Shown piece by piece: positions 22,587-33,846 of a DNA stretch of 64,000 bases. Under the pieces are notes generated by a model that was given only the letters and a program-made list of their open reading frames with translations, made no database searches and was not told the DNA's origin. The position numbers and the translations under genes are program-made. This stretch comes from Oenanthe sinensis (taxonomy: Eukaryota; Streptophyta; Magnoliopsida; Apiales; Apiaceae), in contig CM053801.1 of assembly GCA_028671895.1 (NCBI GenBank), positions 15,971,375-16,035,374 of the forward strand. Reading direction: 5' to 3'. How positions within the stretch are numbered: the first letter of the stretch is position 1; every line of letters starts with the position of its first letter.

Positions 22587-22591
22587 CATAC

Positions 22592-24429
22592 TTTTGAGAT
22601 TTTTGTAGATTCAGAAAAGAAAATAACTTGAAGGCCGTTCTTTTTTCTTCTTTTCAGTGTACCGTGTTATCTTGAGCAAATTGAGTTTAGGTTAAATAAA
22701 CTTTTGAAAAATCTCTCAATGTTATCTTGGCAAACAATTCTTTTTTTAATTATCTATTTGATATAATATTTTTAACGGAGCACGTTAGAGTAGTGTCATT
22801 AACTATACAGTATGCGTGCTTTGTAGTATATAATTCTCAGAAAATGACATTTGTTTTCTTGATCATTATCGTAAGAAATGTTCAAAAGCATTCAAAGTTG
22901 GGAAATGTTCAGTCTCTCTTGAAAACGAGAGACTATTTCCCCAAACATATTCACATATGCTAACCGTAAGTCATAACGTACTGACGTAGTGACCATAGTG
23001 ACGTATATCTCTTTTTCAAATAAATATTGGAAAAGGAAAAAAAATGCTCTTACCACTAGATTACTCCACTCTATGTCTACTTTAAAATGTCTCTATTGTT
23101 GACTATAGTTACCCAAGTAACCCAACATATGCGAGAAACTTTCGTTTGATTGTCCGAATCTTCCATTTACTGAGCGCAATCATGGATGTTTTAGGAGATT
23201 GATTAGCATCTCTGTCACTGACATTAATAAGTAACCTTGATACGGGGAAAATATCGTGTTTTTCGTTTAGAGTTCTCTGTGGAATGTCTTGGCCGTCTTG
23301 TCACTCATCTAATGAAAGGGGTGTTTGGCCTAATTTATAAGTAATAAGTTATTTTTTTTAAAAAAAGTATTTTTATATATTTTTTTAAAATTAATATTTA
23401 TTTTAAAAATTTAAGACCAAATCTTATTTCTAAATTTGAAAATAAGTTACTTATTTTTAAAAAAAGTACATATATACCAATTTTTTTGGTTTATAAGCTA
23501 CTTATAAGTTTAGCCAAACAGGGCCGAAATAAAAAGACTAAAATTTATTTCAAATTTTTTTCTGTGTACTCTAAAGTTTGGATCTGACTTGGACTCGAAA
23601 TTATTATCAAAATATATAACCAAACCAAATTTACCCAGTATTTACCGTTTATTGCATTGGGGAGGGTATGATGTACTCATTTAATGAATAAAGATGTTTC
23701 CATAAATACCTCAACTTGTGTGTGAATATGTGTAACATGTATAAAATAATATTTCAATACAATTTTAAATAAACATACAATTGATTACTCAATTTATAAA
23801 TTAAATCAAAATGATACATGGGCCCATAGTTTTCTTCGCATGGGACTTACTTGTAAAGATTTTACTTACTAAATTCATAAGATGTAAATTTGGTGTAAAA
23901 GTCTTCAATGCCCAAATTGAGTAGTTTAGTTTCATCCCATTCCACTAGTACGTCATTCCTAAATCAATTCCGACCGCCGGTCAATGATTTTTGCAATGGG
24001 TTGAGATGCACTGGTGATGCTCATAACATCTGAATTGCTTCTTCCTCATGGAGTCTCTCCATCTCCAAAACCCGACAAGTTTTACAGAAGTTTGTACGTG
24101 TGTGTCCCCGTAATTTTTGAAATTCGTCCTCTACATCCCCATAATAAATAACCGCTTTGATGAATTTTATGTGATGCGGTTGAAATCCATCGATCTCTCA
24201 ATCAGAATCAGCAAACATCATTTTCCAGAGAGAGAAACGGCGGCCGGAGAGAAAAGAGGGGAAGTGGGCTTAAACGGCGTCATAGAGTGAAATGGAGCGG
24301 AAATGACGCGACGGAGAGGGTGTGTGGCAAGATAGCAGAAAAACTCGAAAAAGGCCTGTCAAAAATCCAACAGAAGAATGATTTGAGATAGCAGGAAGTG
24401 CATTTGATGTGAAATGATTAAGCCCTCCT
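22592..24429. other. Intergenic region right of the LTR element
   Basis: No gene recognised. It continues the sequence interrupted by the insertion. Contains MITE copy B (listed separately). GC-richer sequence at about 24,220-24,330 adjoins the SMG7 pseudogene but shows no clear coding similarity. Confidence 0.5.
23318..23525. repeat. hAT-type MITE, copy B
   Basis: Terminal inverted repeats GGGGTGTTTGGC and GCCAAACAGGGCC (reverse-complement related), with an interior closely matching 7321-7526. Non-autonomous and AT-rich. Confidence 0.75.
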
Positions 24430-25729
24430 GAAGAAACTAATGTGCCCCATAAATTCGAAAATAGCAGTAAAAGCATTATGGAGCACAACTGAACGTTGCA
24501 AAATTATAGCATATGATTGATTTCCAGTTTCCCTATTTACATTGTGAACTGTGAATATCAGGATCACTATCAACCTAATAATCAAGAGTCTACACTCAGA
24601 AGCATCTGAACCAAAAATCAGCCCCTCAACCGGACCAGAGGACATAAGCTCAAGAAAGTCACTCTTCGTCAAAGAAAAGACTTCTTCGAAAGTCTCTAAG
24701 CTTGTATGTGTAAATAAAATGCCATTTAGACGGACAAATCGAGTGCTGAATGCTTTCAGTATTTCTTCCATACTGCATGAATTCTCTCGAATGAGAGTTG
24801 CTTCCACATTGACACCCTTTGTTGTAGGCTTGTTGTCACATTTTCCTCTTCCTCTTCCTCTTCCAGTACTCCGCACTTGCCTAGTCTTGACAAAAGATGT
24901 TTTCACATCCCCAAGCAGCTGAGAGTAGCTCTGACGGTTCTTCTCAAATGATATTATCAGGTTTTCTCTTACAATGCTAAAAGGGTTATCCACTGCCAGA
25001 CTTCGAAAATATCTGTAAACTGCCACCAACTCGTCCCCAGAGTAAGATGATAGTATTGCAAGCTGATGATAAGGGTTGCCACTTGAGGGCCAAAGTGATG
25101 CCGCCTGCATGTAGTAACTATATGCAGCAACAAAATCTCGAGCTTTTGAATCACCTTCCCCATATAAACCTTTGTATCGAGCAAGATCCCCAAGGTAAAT
25201 CAAACACGGTTGCATGATACTAAGCTTTTTTTACCTCCACGGATCTAGCTCCATCTTTGGATAAAGGAATGTGATTCTCTGGATCATCTGTAAAGTAACC
25301 AAGAGGTAGGCCATACTTTTCCCTGATCTTAAGCATTAAATCATGATAAAAGCCCGTTGCCTCAGAAAGAAAAGTTTTCAGCTGGGAACGAATTTTAGTG
25401 ACCCGCTCAGGTTCCCCTCTCAGGGCACATTTCCCACTCTAAGACACCGTTGATAGAGCAGCATTGTAGTGTGCCCGTGGTTCCTCAATTCTTCTATAAT
25501 GCAACTGCCACAAAGCATACTTCACTTCATGTTTGTCGGAGAAAGCATGTTCTTCAAGGATTATAGTTTCGTAGTTCTCACGCATTTGTTGCCATGTATT
25601 AGGATCAGAGGGAATTCTGGCCTGAGCCGCTCTCGTACGCCTTCTCTCCAATTCTGCATTCTGGTTTTAAAGACGCTGAATACGCTCTTTTAAAGGATTA
25701 TCAGAAATGTTGTCCATTGGTATAGTCAT
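24430..25729 (-). pseudogene. SMG7: SMG7 pseudogene (N-terminal part)
   Basis: Minus-strand sequence related to SMG7/EST1-type proteins, which act in nonsense-mediated mRNA decay through a 14-3-3-like TPR domain. It starts at an ATG (25729) and covers about the first 430 codons. Segments recognised: RIPSDPNTWQQMRENYETII, TKIRSQLKTFLSEATGFYHD, CLIYLGDLARYKGLYGEGDS, YYMQAASLWPSSGNPYHQLA and the helical region ending FEFMGH. In-frame stops lie near 25,667 and 25,440. Frame changes at about 25,205-25,225 break the reading between the first two parts and the long 3' part. Similarity stops at about 24,440, so the C-terminal half is absent. No introns interrupt it, which fits either a retrocopy or a copied single exon. 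Confidence 0.85.
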
Positions 25730-25736
25730 ATTCCAT

Positions 25737-25737
<1 letters not shown>

Positions 25738-25791
<54 letters not shown>
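25738..25791. repeat. (AT)n microsatellite
   Basis: About 26 uninterrupted AT units directly upstream of the SMG7 pseudogene start (it is a minus-strand gene). Confidence 0.95.
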
Positions 25792-25798
<7 letters not shown>

Positions 25799-26439
25799 GA
25801 CCCAATACAATTAATTATTAAGGTTTAATTATATAAATTAGATGTTTAATTGAATGCTAATATATATTAATAATTTTATAAAAATATTGAAAGTATGTTA
25901 AGTAAAATTATATTAGTACTAAACATAAGAGCGAACATATTAAAAGTATGTTTAAAAACATATTAAAAAATAAATTACAGAACATATATTGAATAATATA
26001 ATTTATAGAACATATTGTAAAATATGTTTGTATCATAAAAAATATTGTTTATTATATTGTTTATCGGGTTTCGGGTCTGGACCGGGTTTGAATTGGGTTT
26101 CGGGTCGGGTATCGATTCGGGATACATAAGATTCAAATCTAGATCCAAACTCATTCGGGTATAAAACAAAGATCCAAATCCAAATCTAAAAAACTGGGTT
26201 CGAGAAAATTCCAAATGGGTCGGAACGAGTCAGGTATCCATCGGGTCGGTAAAACTGCCATCCATAGGTGGAGTCAAGCTCCACCAAACCTCCAATGGAA
26301 GAAAGTCAAGTTACAAGCTCAAAGAGCTGCAAAATAAGTGAAGGTGTAGCATCAGCTAACACTAAAATGTCCACAACACAAAAACTGAAACTGATACTAC
26401 ATAATTAAGAATTGTGTTATTAGGCCTAAGATGGCAACA
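25792..26439. repeat. AT-rich and CGGGT-rich repeat sequence
   Basis: No gene. From about 26,060 to 26,265 the words GGGTTTCGGGTC, CGGGTATCGATTCGGG and ATCGGGTCGGT recur, a pattern of common dispersed plant repeats. Ends not defined. Confidence 0.5.
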
Positions 26440-28330
26440 TCCTGCACCTCTTTTCATTGTTCCAGGGACCAAATCGATCATCCTTCCCTGAAGGCAGCCC
26501 AATGACCACATGGACTGGCTCATTATCATCTTCATCATTGAAAGACTTAGGAGTAACTTCTTCTTCTACCACCTAAGCAATGCCTTTTCCTTTGTCCACC
26601 CCACGCCTTGGCCTGAGTTGTCTGCCACCAGAAGTTGTTGCTGCATCTACCTCTAGGATAACCTTCTTACCCTTGCCTTGACCCGATGCCTTATCCTCTG
26701 TTGGTTGTCTCCTCTTGTAGACCATACTAACCTCAATGTCCTTTTCATTGCGTGTAGGAGGCTAAGTCAAAGAGGGTTCATTGTAAGCTTGGAGTTCAGG
26801 GCAAGAAACATGGCCTCTACTTATGTTAGGTCTCTTGAAGGGGAGAATATCCAAGAAAACAAGGCAGTAGACACTATGATGATCATTAGAAAAGCACATA
26901 GAACATAGGCTATCTGGGGTGAGGTACTTGACAAGTATTCGGCTTTGAAACCGATTAGTATGGACATATAGAGGGAGAAGAACCACTGTGGGTTTGGTAC
27001 AAAGGGCATCAATTTTTACCAGAACAATGGCTTCAGGGGAAGGGTTTAAATCCTGAACATTTTTCCAAGTTTGATTAGAAAAGCCTTTGGTTCACCTATA
27101 ACAGTGAAAATGGCATAAATGCCCTCCACAAACCAGTAGGTGAACGGGACATTAGACAAGGAAACCTACACATCATTTTTAATCACTGGAGAGAGATTAT
27201 GAACATGTTTATACCCAGGGTTGTTCATGAACAGCGCTGTTCACGAACAGAACAAGCTTGAGCTTAGCTCGTTAAGGGCTCGTTCGGCTCTCCTCGTTAA
27301 GAACTTGAGTTCGAACACGAACACAAAAATGTGTTCGTTAAGAAAACGAGCTCGAGCCGAGCTTTTAATATGTTCGGCTCGACTCGGCTTGAGCTCGTTC
27401 GGTTCTAACTTGTCTCGTTAAAACGTGAAAAAATAGAATATATCCTGAATATTTTTATAATATTCCTAGCGTTTTAAGTTTAAAATTATAATTAAAATAT
27501 TTAATATGTGAATCATTTGGGATAATAAATTAAAATTTAATATTGAGTTGTGTCAAAAATTGATAATTAGTTGGGTCAAGTGGGTTTGAACTTTAACTGT
27601 TCGCGAACTGCTCGTTAAGGGCTCGAACTCATCTTGGTTCGGTTCGGCTCTGTTCGATAAGAGCTCAAGTGCGGTTCGATTTGTTAACGAGCTCGAACAC
27701 ATTTTTTGTGCGATAAGAAAATTTGGCTCGACTCAGTTCGTCAGGAAAAAAAAGTTAAACTCGGCTCATTTAAGACAAAATTCGGCTCGACAATGTTCGT
27801 GAACAACCCTATTCATACCAGGGATTCAAAAACAACTTGAATTCCCCGATCTCAAAGTAGCTAAACCTATAAACTTTTTGATATGACTCAAAAGTATCAA
27901 ACACGAAAACAAAATTACCATTATAATGTTTAAGAACCTTAGTAAGATCTAAATAAGCATAGTTCTTAAGAAAAGTATCATGTATGTCTTGAAAACTTAA
28001 CTCATTAGCAGATTCAAAGTAACCCAAACATCAATTTTTCCAAACTTTCTGAGATCTAGTAAACAAACCAACTAAGGGTTTTAAGCTTACCTGTCCACTT
28101 GACTTGTACTGAACTATATCTGGTTGTGGTCTAATTGCTTCACAGCTGACCATGGAGTTGTTCAAATCTTGTAAATCAAAGTGTCCATGAGTGTTGAAGT
28201 CGTCGCTGGTACTTGACTCTCAATCATGATGTGAAACACCTTGATCTTGATGGATCTTGGATTGCACTTTCAATTGTGTTGTAGAGGCATGTCTCGGTTC
28301 TTTGGATGAGGAAAATCTATTAGGACAAAA
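26440..28330 (-). pseudogene. LINE gag-like (DUF4283/zinc-knuckle type) remnant
   Basis: Minus-strand fragments in order: a leader with KPLVGLFTRSQKVW, then ANELSFQDIHDTFLKNY and VFDTFESYQKVYRFSYFEI (about 28,080-27,820); then, after a 0.6-kb insertion, FTYWFVEGIYAIFTVIGEP (about 27,140-27,085); then CSMCFSNDHHSVYC, which resembles a zinc knuckle (about 26,905-26,865); then a basic, low-complexity tail. This order is that of the ORF1 nucleic-acid-binding protein of plant LINEs. Several stops and frame changes are present and no reverse transcriptase was found, so it is a dead remnant. Confidence 0.55.
27216..27811. mobile_element. Non-autonomous hAT-like element in the LINE remnant
   Basis: Ends CAGGGTTGTTCATGAACA and TGTTCGTGAACAACCCTA are inverted repeats. 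The flanks TTTATACC (27208-27215) and TTCATACC (27812-27819) are an 8-bp target duplication with one change, as expected for hAT. The interior is rich in GAGCTCG and GGCTCG words. No transposase. It splits the LINE gag-like frame after NPWY. Confidence 0.82.
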
Positions 28331-28691
28331 GGATTCCAATATGTGGTGAGTGAAGCATGCGTCATCATTAATAAAAAGTGGGTTGATATGCGAACTTGGC
28401 GGATCCGAGTCCGAGAAGATGGAGATGAGTGTCATGGGCGAAGAGGAAATCGATCTAAGAAAATGAGAAGAAGAGCGAGGGGGGCGGCGTCGGCAGGGGA
28501 AGAGGAGGAAGAATGGGGATTATGGTTAGGAAAAGGAGAAAGAGAGGAAACTACCCTTATTTGTTACCTCGCACGCATATATACTTGATTGTATTTCACC
28601 ATCATGACAATAGTTGTCTAGAAACAAGGAGCGATAAACACTTGTACCATGGTTCACGACCCTTAATACAATGTTAATATTGTTTTTTTAA

Positions 28692-29246
28692 GGGTTAAAT
28701 ATCAATCAGTTGACTGATTGCGTCCAGATGCATCAAGTAGGTGACTGATTGCAAATTTGACTCATTTTGGTGACTGATTGCACAATTTGAATCATTTTAG
28801 TCACTAATTTTGATTTTTTTATCAAACTCATTTTCCGGCCACCTGAAAATTTTTCGGTGAAAAAAATTTTGCACAAAAAATCGAAAAAAAATTATATGTA
28901 GTAAAACACCTCGACTTTGAATCTCCTAAACTCAAAATTATCAAAATAAAACTCAAAATCAAAATTAAATAAATTTGGGTCAAGATTTATTTAATTTTGA
29001 TTTTAAGTTTTGAATTTCTTTTCGATAATTCTGAGTTTAGGAGATTCAAAGTCGGGGTGTTTTACTACATATAAATTTTTTTCGGATTTTTTTGTGCATA
29101 TTTTTTTTCACCGGAAAATTTTCAGGTGACCTTAAAACTAAAATGAGTCAAATTGTGCAATCAGTCACCAAAATGAGTCAAATTTGCAATCAGTCACCTA
29201 CTTGATACATCTGGACGCAATCAGTCACCTGATTGATATTTAACAC
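28692..29246. repeat. Foldback element with about 250-base arms
   Basis: The left arm begins GGGTTAAATATCAATCAG and the right arm ends CTGATTGATATTTAACAC. Both arms carry repeats of GGTGACTGATTGCAAATTTG and share GGAGATTCAAAGTCG (reverse complement in the left arm). The centre is at about 28,975. No protein is encoded. Confidence 0.85.
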
Positions 29247-29957
29247 TGGGGAATCAATTCAATAATATGATTGAACAAATGCTTAAATATATTGCTGTTG
29301 AATCTTTCTTTCTTGGAAAGCAACCAAACGATTTTTTAAAAAATTATTTACCTACTAAACTTCAAAATTATTCTTTAATCTCCCACAATTTCATTATATT
29401 TCAACCAAACCAACATTTAAAGTCTACATATGAAGATGCCTTCTTGGTACATTATAGTTAAATTTATAATTTTTTTATAAAAAAAAGGGGCGCAATATAT
29501 GCAATGATTTTCTGCTGGCACGTATTTTCATTTGCTTGTTAGCAGGTGAGCCCAGTGACCGACTAAAATGACTGGAACAGTGGAATTAAACGACATTTGA
29601 GCACCCGGAAAGACGTTGTTTCAATGTATCTTCACCTGAAAAAATGTTAGTTATTGTTTGTGCGGTAGGTTTCGATTCTATTCTACTGCTTCCAACTACT
29701 TGTGATTATAACTAACGACATTAGTATTATCTTAACTTGCCTTCTACAAGTCGGTTACACATGGCGAGTTCACTACCTTTGTCCTTTGCCGTTGACAATT
29801 AATTCTTTATTTTACTTGGTTTAGTCCCGCATGCATTATTTTGCATATAATACTGTAATAAGATTTTATAAAATACAATTTTATTTTTTGAGACTAGAAC
29901 CCGTGACAATACTGCTCTAAAATGTATGATGTTAATAATTAAATAAAGAATAATTTT
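29247..29957. other. Intergenic sequence with a block shared with 42925-43050
   Basis: The block 29243-29345 (GGGGAATCAATTCAATAATA, then GCTGTTGAATCTTTCTTTCT) is repeated in diverged form right of the Tat element. No gene seen. Confidence 0.6.
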
Positions 29958-30137
29958 AGGGAACCAAACAATTTTTTTAAAAAGTTTCCCAAATATCACA
30001 TGTCTAGTTCTGAAAATAATTAATGAGATGGACTCATGTACATTCAAATCAATAATATCAATTAAAATTATATATCTTACCATATATATTATGCCACATC
30101 ATTTTAGAAAACTTTTACGGAAAATTTGTTTGGTTCC
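29958..30137. repeat. Small MITE, about 180 bases
   Basis: Inverted ends: GGAACCAAACAATTTTTTTA at the left and ATTTGTTTGGTTCC at the right, continuing inward as AAAGTTT and AAACTTT. The terminal match is about 25 bases with a few mismatches. Confidence 0.65.
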
Positions 30138-30638
30138 ATAACATTACTCTTGAATAAAAGCATGCCATTAATCTGTATAATAGCCTACATAAATCTAATT
30201 TAATACATTTAATTTTCGCTTGAATATTGAACTTATGTGTTATGAACCTTTTTTTTCTTATGCAAAACAATTTTATTAGTTAAAGTATGATCAAAACATC
30301 TAAATATACACGCTGAGCAATTTTTGTAGGACAATAAAACTCTCAGCATTGCTTAATATCAAAAGAAATTAATTTTACAAAGTGATGGGTAACACAATCC
30401 CCATTCCTTCTTACATGCGATCAATTAACAAAATCAAAAAATTGACTAACAAACAATATATTGTCCAAAATCGAATCCAAATTTATAAAATAAATAGAAG
30501 ATTTTGGAAATTAGAAATAATGTGATCACAATCTGACTTCAATATTACTTTCTTCAAGACATACCTCTATAGAGTCTTGTTCCCATATAAACATCCTTAC
30601 GTTCCGTCACTTTTGGGAGTTCATCGGCTCTCTCCCAT

Positions 30639-31048
30639 GGGTGTTGGCCCTATATGTCACAATTTGGGGAGAAAATGCCCTAAATGGCACACCCCGAAAA
30701 AATGGCCCTAAATAGCACTCCAAAACGCTACATCGTGTAGAGTTTTGGAAGAAAAAAAATCTCCCCAAAAACGCTACTTTAAGTTGCGTTTTTTAGCCCA
30801 AAACCCAAGATAAAGTAGCGTTTTCTCCCAAAAAAATTAAAAAAAAAATACAAAACGCTACACGAAGTAGCGTTTTTCCCCGAAAAAAATTAAAAAAAAG
30901 TGCAAAACGCTACACGAAACAGCGTTTTCACCTTTTTTCCAGCACGCCACACTATGTAGCGTTTTGGAGTGCTATTTAGGGCCATTATTACGAGTTGTGT
31001 CATTTAGGGCATTTCCACCTCAAATTGTGACATACAGGGCCTTTTCTC
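30639..31048. mobile_element. MULE-type MITE with repeated AAAACGCTAC words
   Basis: A perfect 9-bp direct repeat CTCTCCCAT flanks it (30630-30638 and 31049-31057), the length typical of Mutator-like elements. The terminal inverted repeats share GGCCCT(A/G)TATGTCACAATT. The interior has several alternating copies of AAAACGCTAC and GTAGCGTTTT, which allow many hairpins. No coding content. Confidence 0.8.
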
Positions 31049-31223
31049 CTCTCCCATCTAGTAGTTGCAAATATAACATTTATAATAGTGCTCTTCAATT
31101 TATTCACCCGTTCTTACAAAAAAAAAAAATGCATCATCGTTTACCTTGATGAAATCTGGAAGGGAGGGTTACCAAACGAAATTGGGAAACTGGCAAACCT
31201 TATTTAATTTTGTCTTATAATGC

Positions 31224-31349
31224 TGTTATAACCATATTTTTGCAAGTGGAATTTTGTACTGACAAGTAGCAGCATAGTGGACGGCCGGATGAGCAAGCTG
31301 ACGAGCGAACATTGTTTGGATGACCCGCGGATTATTCGGTCAATATTTA
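31224..31349 (+). repeat. Truncated outer 5' LTR
   Basis: The first 126 bases of the LTR (starting TGTTATAACC), ending at TCAATATTTA, where the sequence jumps to internal DNA. Only TA is shared at the junction, suggesting an illegitimate deletion. One difference from the complete LTRs (GGTCAAT versus GGCCAAT). Confidence 0.88.
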
Positions 31350-32101
31350 CGTAGTCCAAATTCAAGATCAGGGGGTTTCTCTTCTTACGACCAACTAGCC
31401 CGTAAAGGCCTCCATTAAACTTTTTCGCCTGGTATGCGTATGTGACAACTGAGAGATCAATTCCAAGTTGATGTTTGTCTTCGATTACATCCAAGGAAGC
31501 CAGAATTCTCCACGCCGAGGGCATCACTTGAGATGGGGAAATGTCCAGAGTTCTTATAAAATCAGTAACAAGCTTTGTGAATGGGAAAGTCATACCAATT
31601 TCAAATGGGTAATTGTAGAAACAAATCCACCCGGGGGCATGGAAATCGGAAAATATCCCTTCGTTGGGGACGATAAGCACTACGTGAGAGTCCGATTTGA
31701 ACAACAGGGTAGTATCAACGATACTATCAGATGTCATGGAACTGGAATTGGTACTCTTGGAATCAAGAATGCCGGTCGCCGTCCACCTAGGTTTCACTGT
31801 CGCAGCAGTTTGTACAAGTTTGTTACTACTCTTGCTGCCTTTTTTTGCCATTAGATGATGAAGTATTTGGTAGCAAACAGAAATCAAAGGGCATTTATGT
31901 TACTAGAGTGCTATTGAAGCCCTAATCGGTGGGGAGTTTAAATAAAAGAGAAAGGGAGTGTTTGGATATACATGAAATACATATATGATGTGTATGTGTA
32001 ATCGTTTTGCATGCAAGGGAAGTAATGGATGACAAATGCAATTCCCAAGAACAATCTCATTGGGCAATCAGGACTCTTACCCCAATGAGATTGGGGACTA
32101 T
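31349..32101 (-). pseudogene. Partial copy of antisense exon A in the deleted internal segment
   Basis: This duplicate of 41291-42043 holds the leader and most of exon A of the antisense gene (ATG at 31851-31849, MAKKGSKSSNKLV). It is cut at 31349, where the frame runs into LTR sequence. One base difference to its partner was noticed. Confidence 0.8.
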
Positions 32102-32930
32102 TGTTATAACCATATTTTTGCAAGTGGAATTTTGTACTGACAAGTAGCAGCATAGTGGACGGCCGGATGAGCAAGCTGACGAGCGAACATTGTTTGGATG
32201 ACCCGCGGATTATTCGGCCAATATTTATCTACATTATTCGTTAATAATTCAATATCAGTTGAATTATTCATTTATAAATGGATAATTATCAATTATATTA
32301 ATAATTGTTGAGGGTCCTTTAAAATAGGGAATTAACAAACTGACGAGTATACTAAGTCTCGACGGGTAAGACTAAGTATACTCGACGGGTGAATTTTCAG
32401 GAAAGGATAAGAGTCCTAATTCAACTACAATTCAATCACATGAGAAGATAAGGAAACGATCCCATAATTCAAGGAACGTGATCAGGAGTTGTGGCATGAA
32501 AACAGGATCGTGGAGGAGGAGAAAAACACATTATATATCTGATTAAAGAGATGAAAAGAGGGAGAACAACCAGAATATTATATACACAATACATACACCC
32601 GACGGGCAGTAGTAGTTACAGTCGACGAGTAGTGTCTGAATAGTCGACGAGTAGGCAGTTCATGTATTTTTCATTATTCAAATCACTTGTAATCGATTGG
32701 AAACAACTTTATAGTGGATGTTCTTGGCTGGGCACACTCCACCCGCGGTTTTTATCCTTTTACTAGGATTTTCCGCGTCACCAAAATTGTCTTTTGTCTT
32801 TCTTTAATTTCAGTCGTCGAACAACCTATTTTTATGTTATCAACCCGTCCAAATACGAATACACACAGATTCTAGACATATATACAATTTTAGAACTTAG
32901 TTATTAACCCATCAATTTTTGGCTAAAACA
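32102..32930 (+). repeat. Middle LTR (complete, 829 bases)
   Basis: Starts TGTTATAACC and ends GGCTAAAACA. A TATA-like word TATATACACA lies at about 32,580. Several CGACGGGT and CGACGAGT words follow one another (about 32,340-32,655). It serves as 5' LTR of the full internal region. Confidence 0.92.
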
Positions 32931-32933
32931 GTT

Positions 32934-32951
32934 TGGCGCCGTCTGTGGGAA
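32934..32951 (+). other. Primer-binding site
   Basis: TGGCGCCGTCTGTGGGAA, three bases after the LTR. This sequence is usual in Tat-type elements; the tRNA was not assigned. Confidence 0.8.
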
Positions 32952-32984
32952 ATTAGCTAAGAGTTCTATACAATTCCTAGGACT

Positions 32985-33846
32985 ATGGCTACGGATCCTG
33001 AGCGAAACAAAAATGAGGAACGGCCTACGAATGATGACGTGCTTGCAATCATGAAGAAGCTACAAACTGATGTGGAGACACTGCGTAGTGAAAATGAGAA
33101 CCTCAAGGCTGCACTGAGTACGGTAAAAATCAAGTGCAACGGCAGCTTCAAAGCAAACGGTGGCAAGTGTGGTAAGAAGATTGCGATACGACGATGAGGA
33201 TCATGATGAAGGTCGAAAGGAGGATGATGAAGTACTCGTGTTGGGCACTAACAGGACTGAGAATGGAGCTATGGATAATAACGCTAACACAACATCTCAG
33301 CGGCAGAAGGAGGCAACGGTCAGGCATGACATCGAGGAAGAAAGATCGAATAAAAGATCGAGACACAGAAGTTCACGATCGGAAAGTCACACAACAGATG
33401 CTATGAAGCTGGAATTGAAAGAGATAAGAGAAATGATACAACGAATACCAGGTGTGCCAAAACCGTTGGAAAAAGCCACGCCAACGAGCTATGCGGATTC
33501 ACCTTTTTCTGATGATATTGCCTTGGTGGAGATTCCGAAACGATTTAACATACCACATATGAAGCTGTATGATGGTGAGGCTGACCCACAAGAACACATT
33601 GCGCAGTATAAACAACGAATGTTCACAGTGCCAATTACCAAAGAGTTGAGGGAGCCTTGTATGTGTAAGGGATTTGGTTCGACACTCACATGACCTGCTC
33701 TTCAGTGGTTCGTCGGACTACCAAACGGAACCATATCCTCATTTGCAGACCTTGTCGACGCATTCAACCTACAATTTGCTAGTAGCAGACGATTTGAGAA
33801 GACGACAAGTGACTTATAAAGAATAGTTCAAAGGTATAGAGAACCT
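32985..33846 (+). pseudogene. Tat element gag, disrupted
   Basis: Begins with an ATG at 32985 (MATDPERNKNEERPTND) and a predicted coiled coil (LQTDVETLRSENENLK). The frame is lost at about 33,160-33,190. The body continues in another frame (FNIPHMKLYDGEADPQEHIA), with stops TGA at 33691 and TAA at 33817, then joins the pol frame. The region LQWFVGLPNGTISSFADLVD is the usual retrotransposon gag core. A functional capsid protein cannot be made from this copy. Confidence 0.85.

Noticed and set aside
28343..28588. 81-codon plus-strand ORF rich in R and E
   Set aside because: Low-complexity purine-rich sequence on the strand opposite the LINE remnant; no domain.
30720..30970. CRISPR-like spaced repeats (AAAACGCTAC)
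   Set aside because: Plant nuclear DNA; the repeats alternate in orientation inside a MITE and have no regular spacers.
31468..31854. 128-codon plus-strand ORF, repeated at 41410-41796
   Set aside because: Exact shadow of antisense exon A on the other strand; its duplication is explained by the internal repeat.
31204..31887. A separate 227-codon minus-strand gene
   Set aside because: It is the duplicated exon A of the Tat antisense gene running into the LTR fragment; the upstream TTG is not a plausible start.
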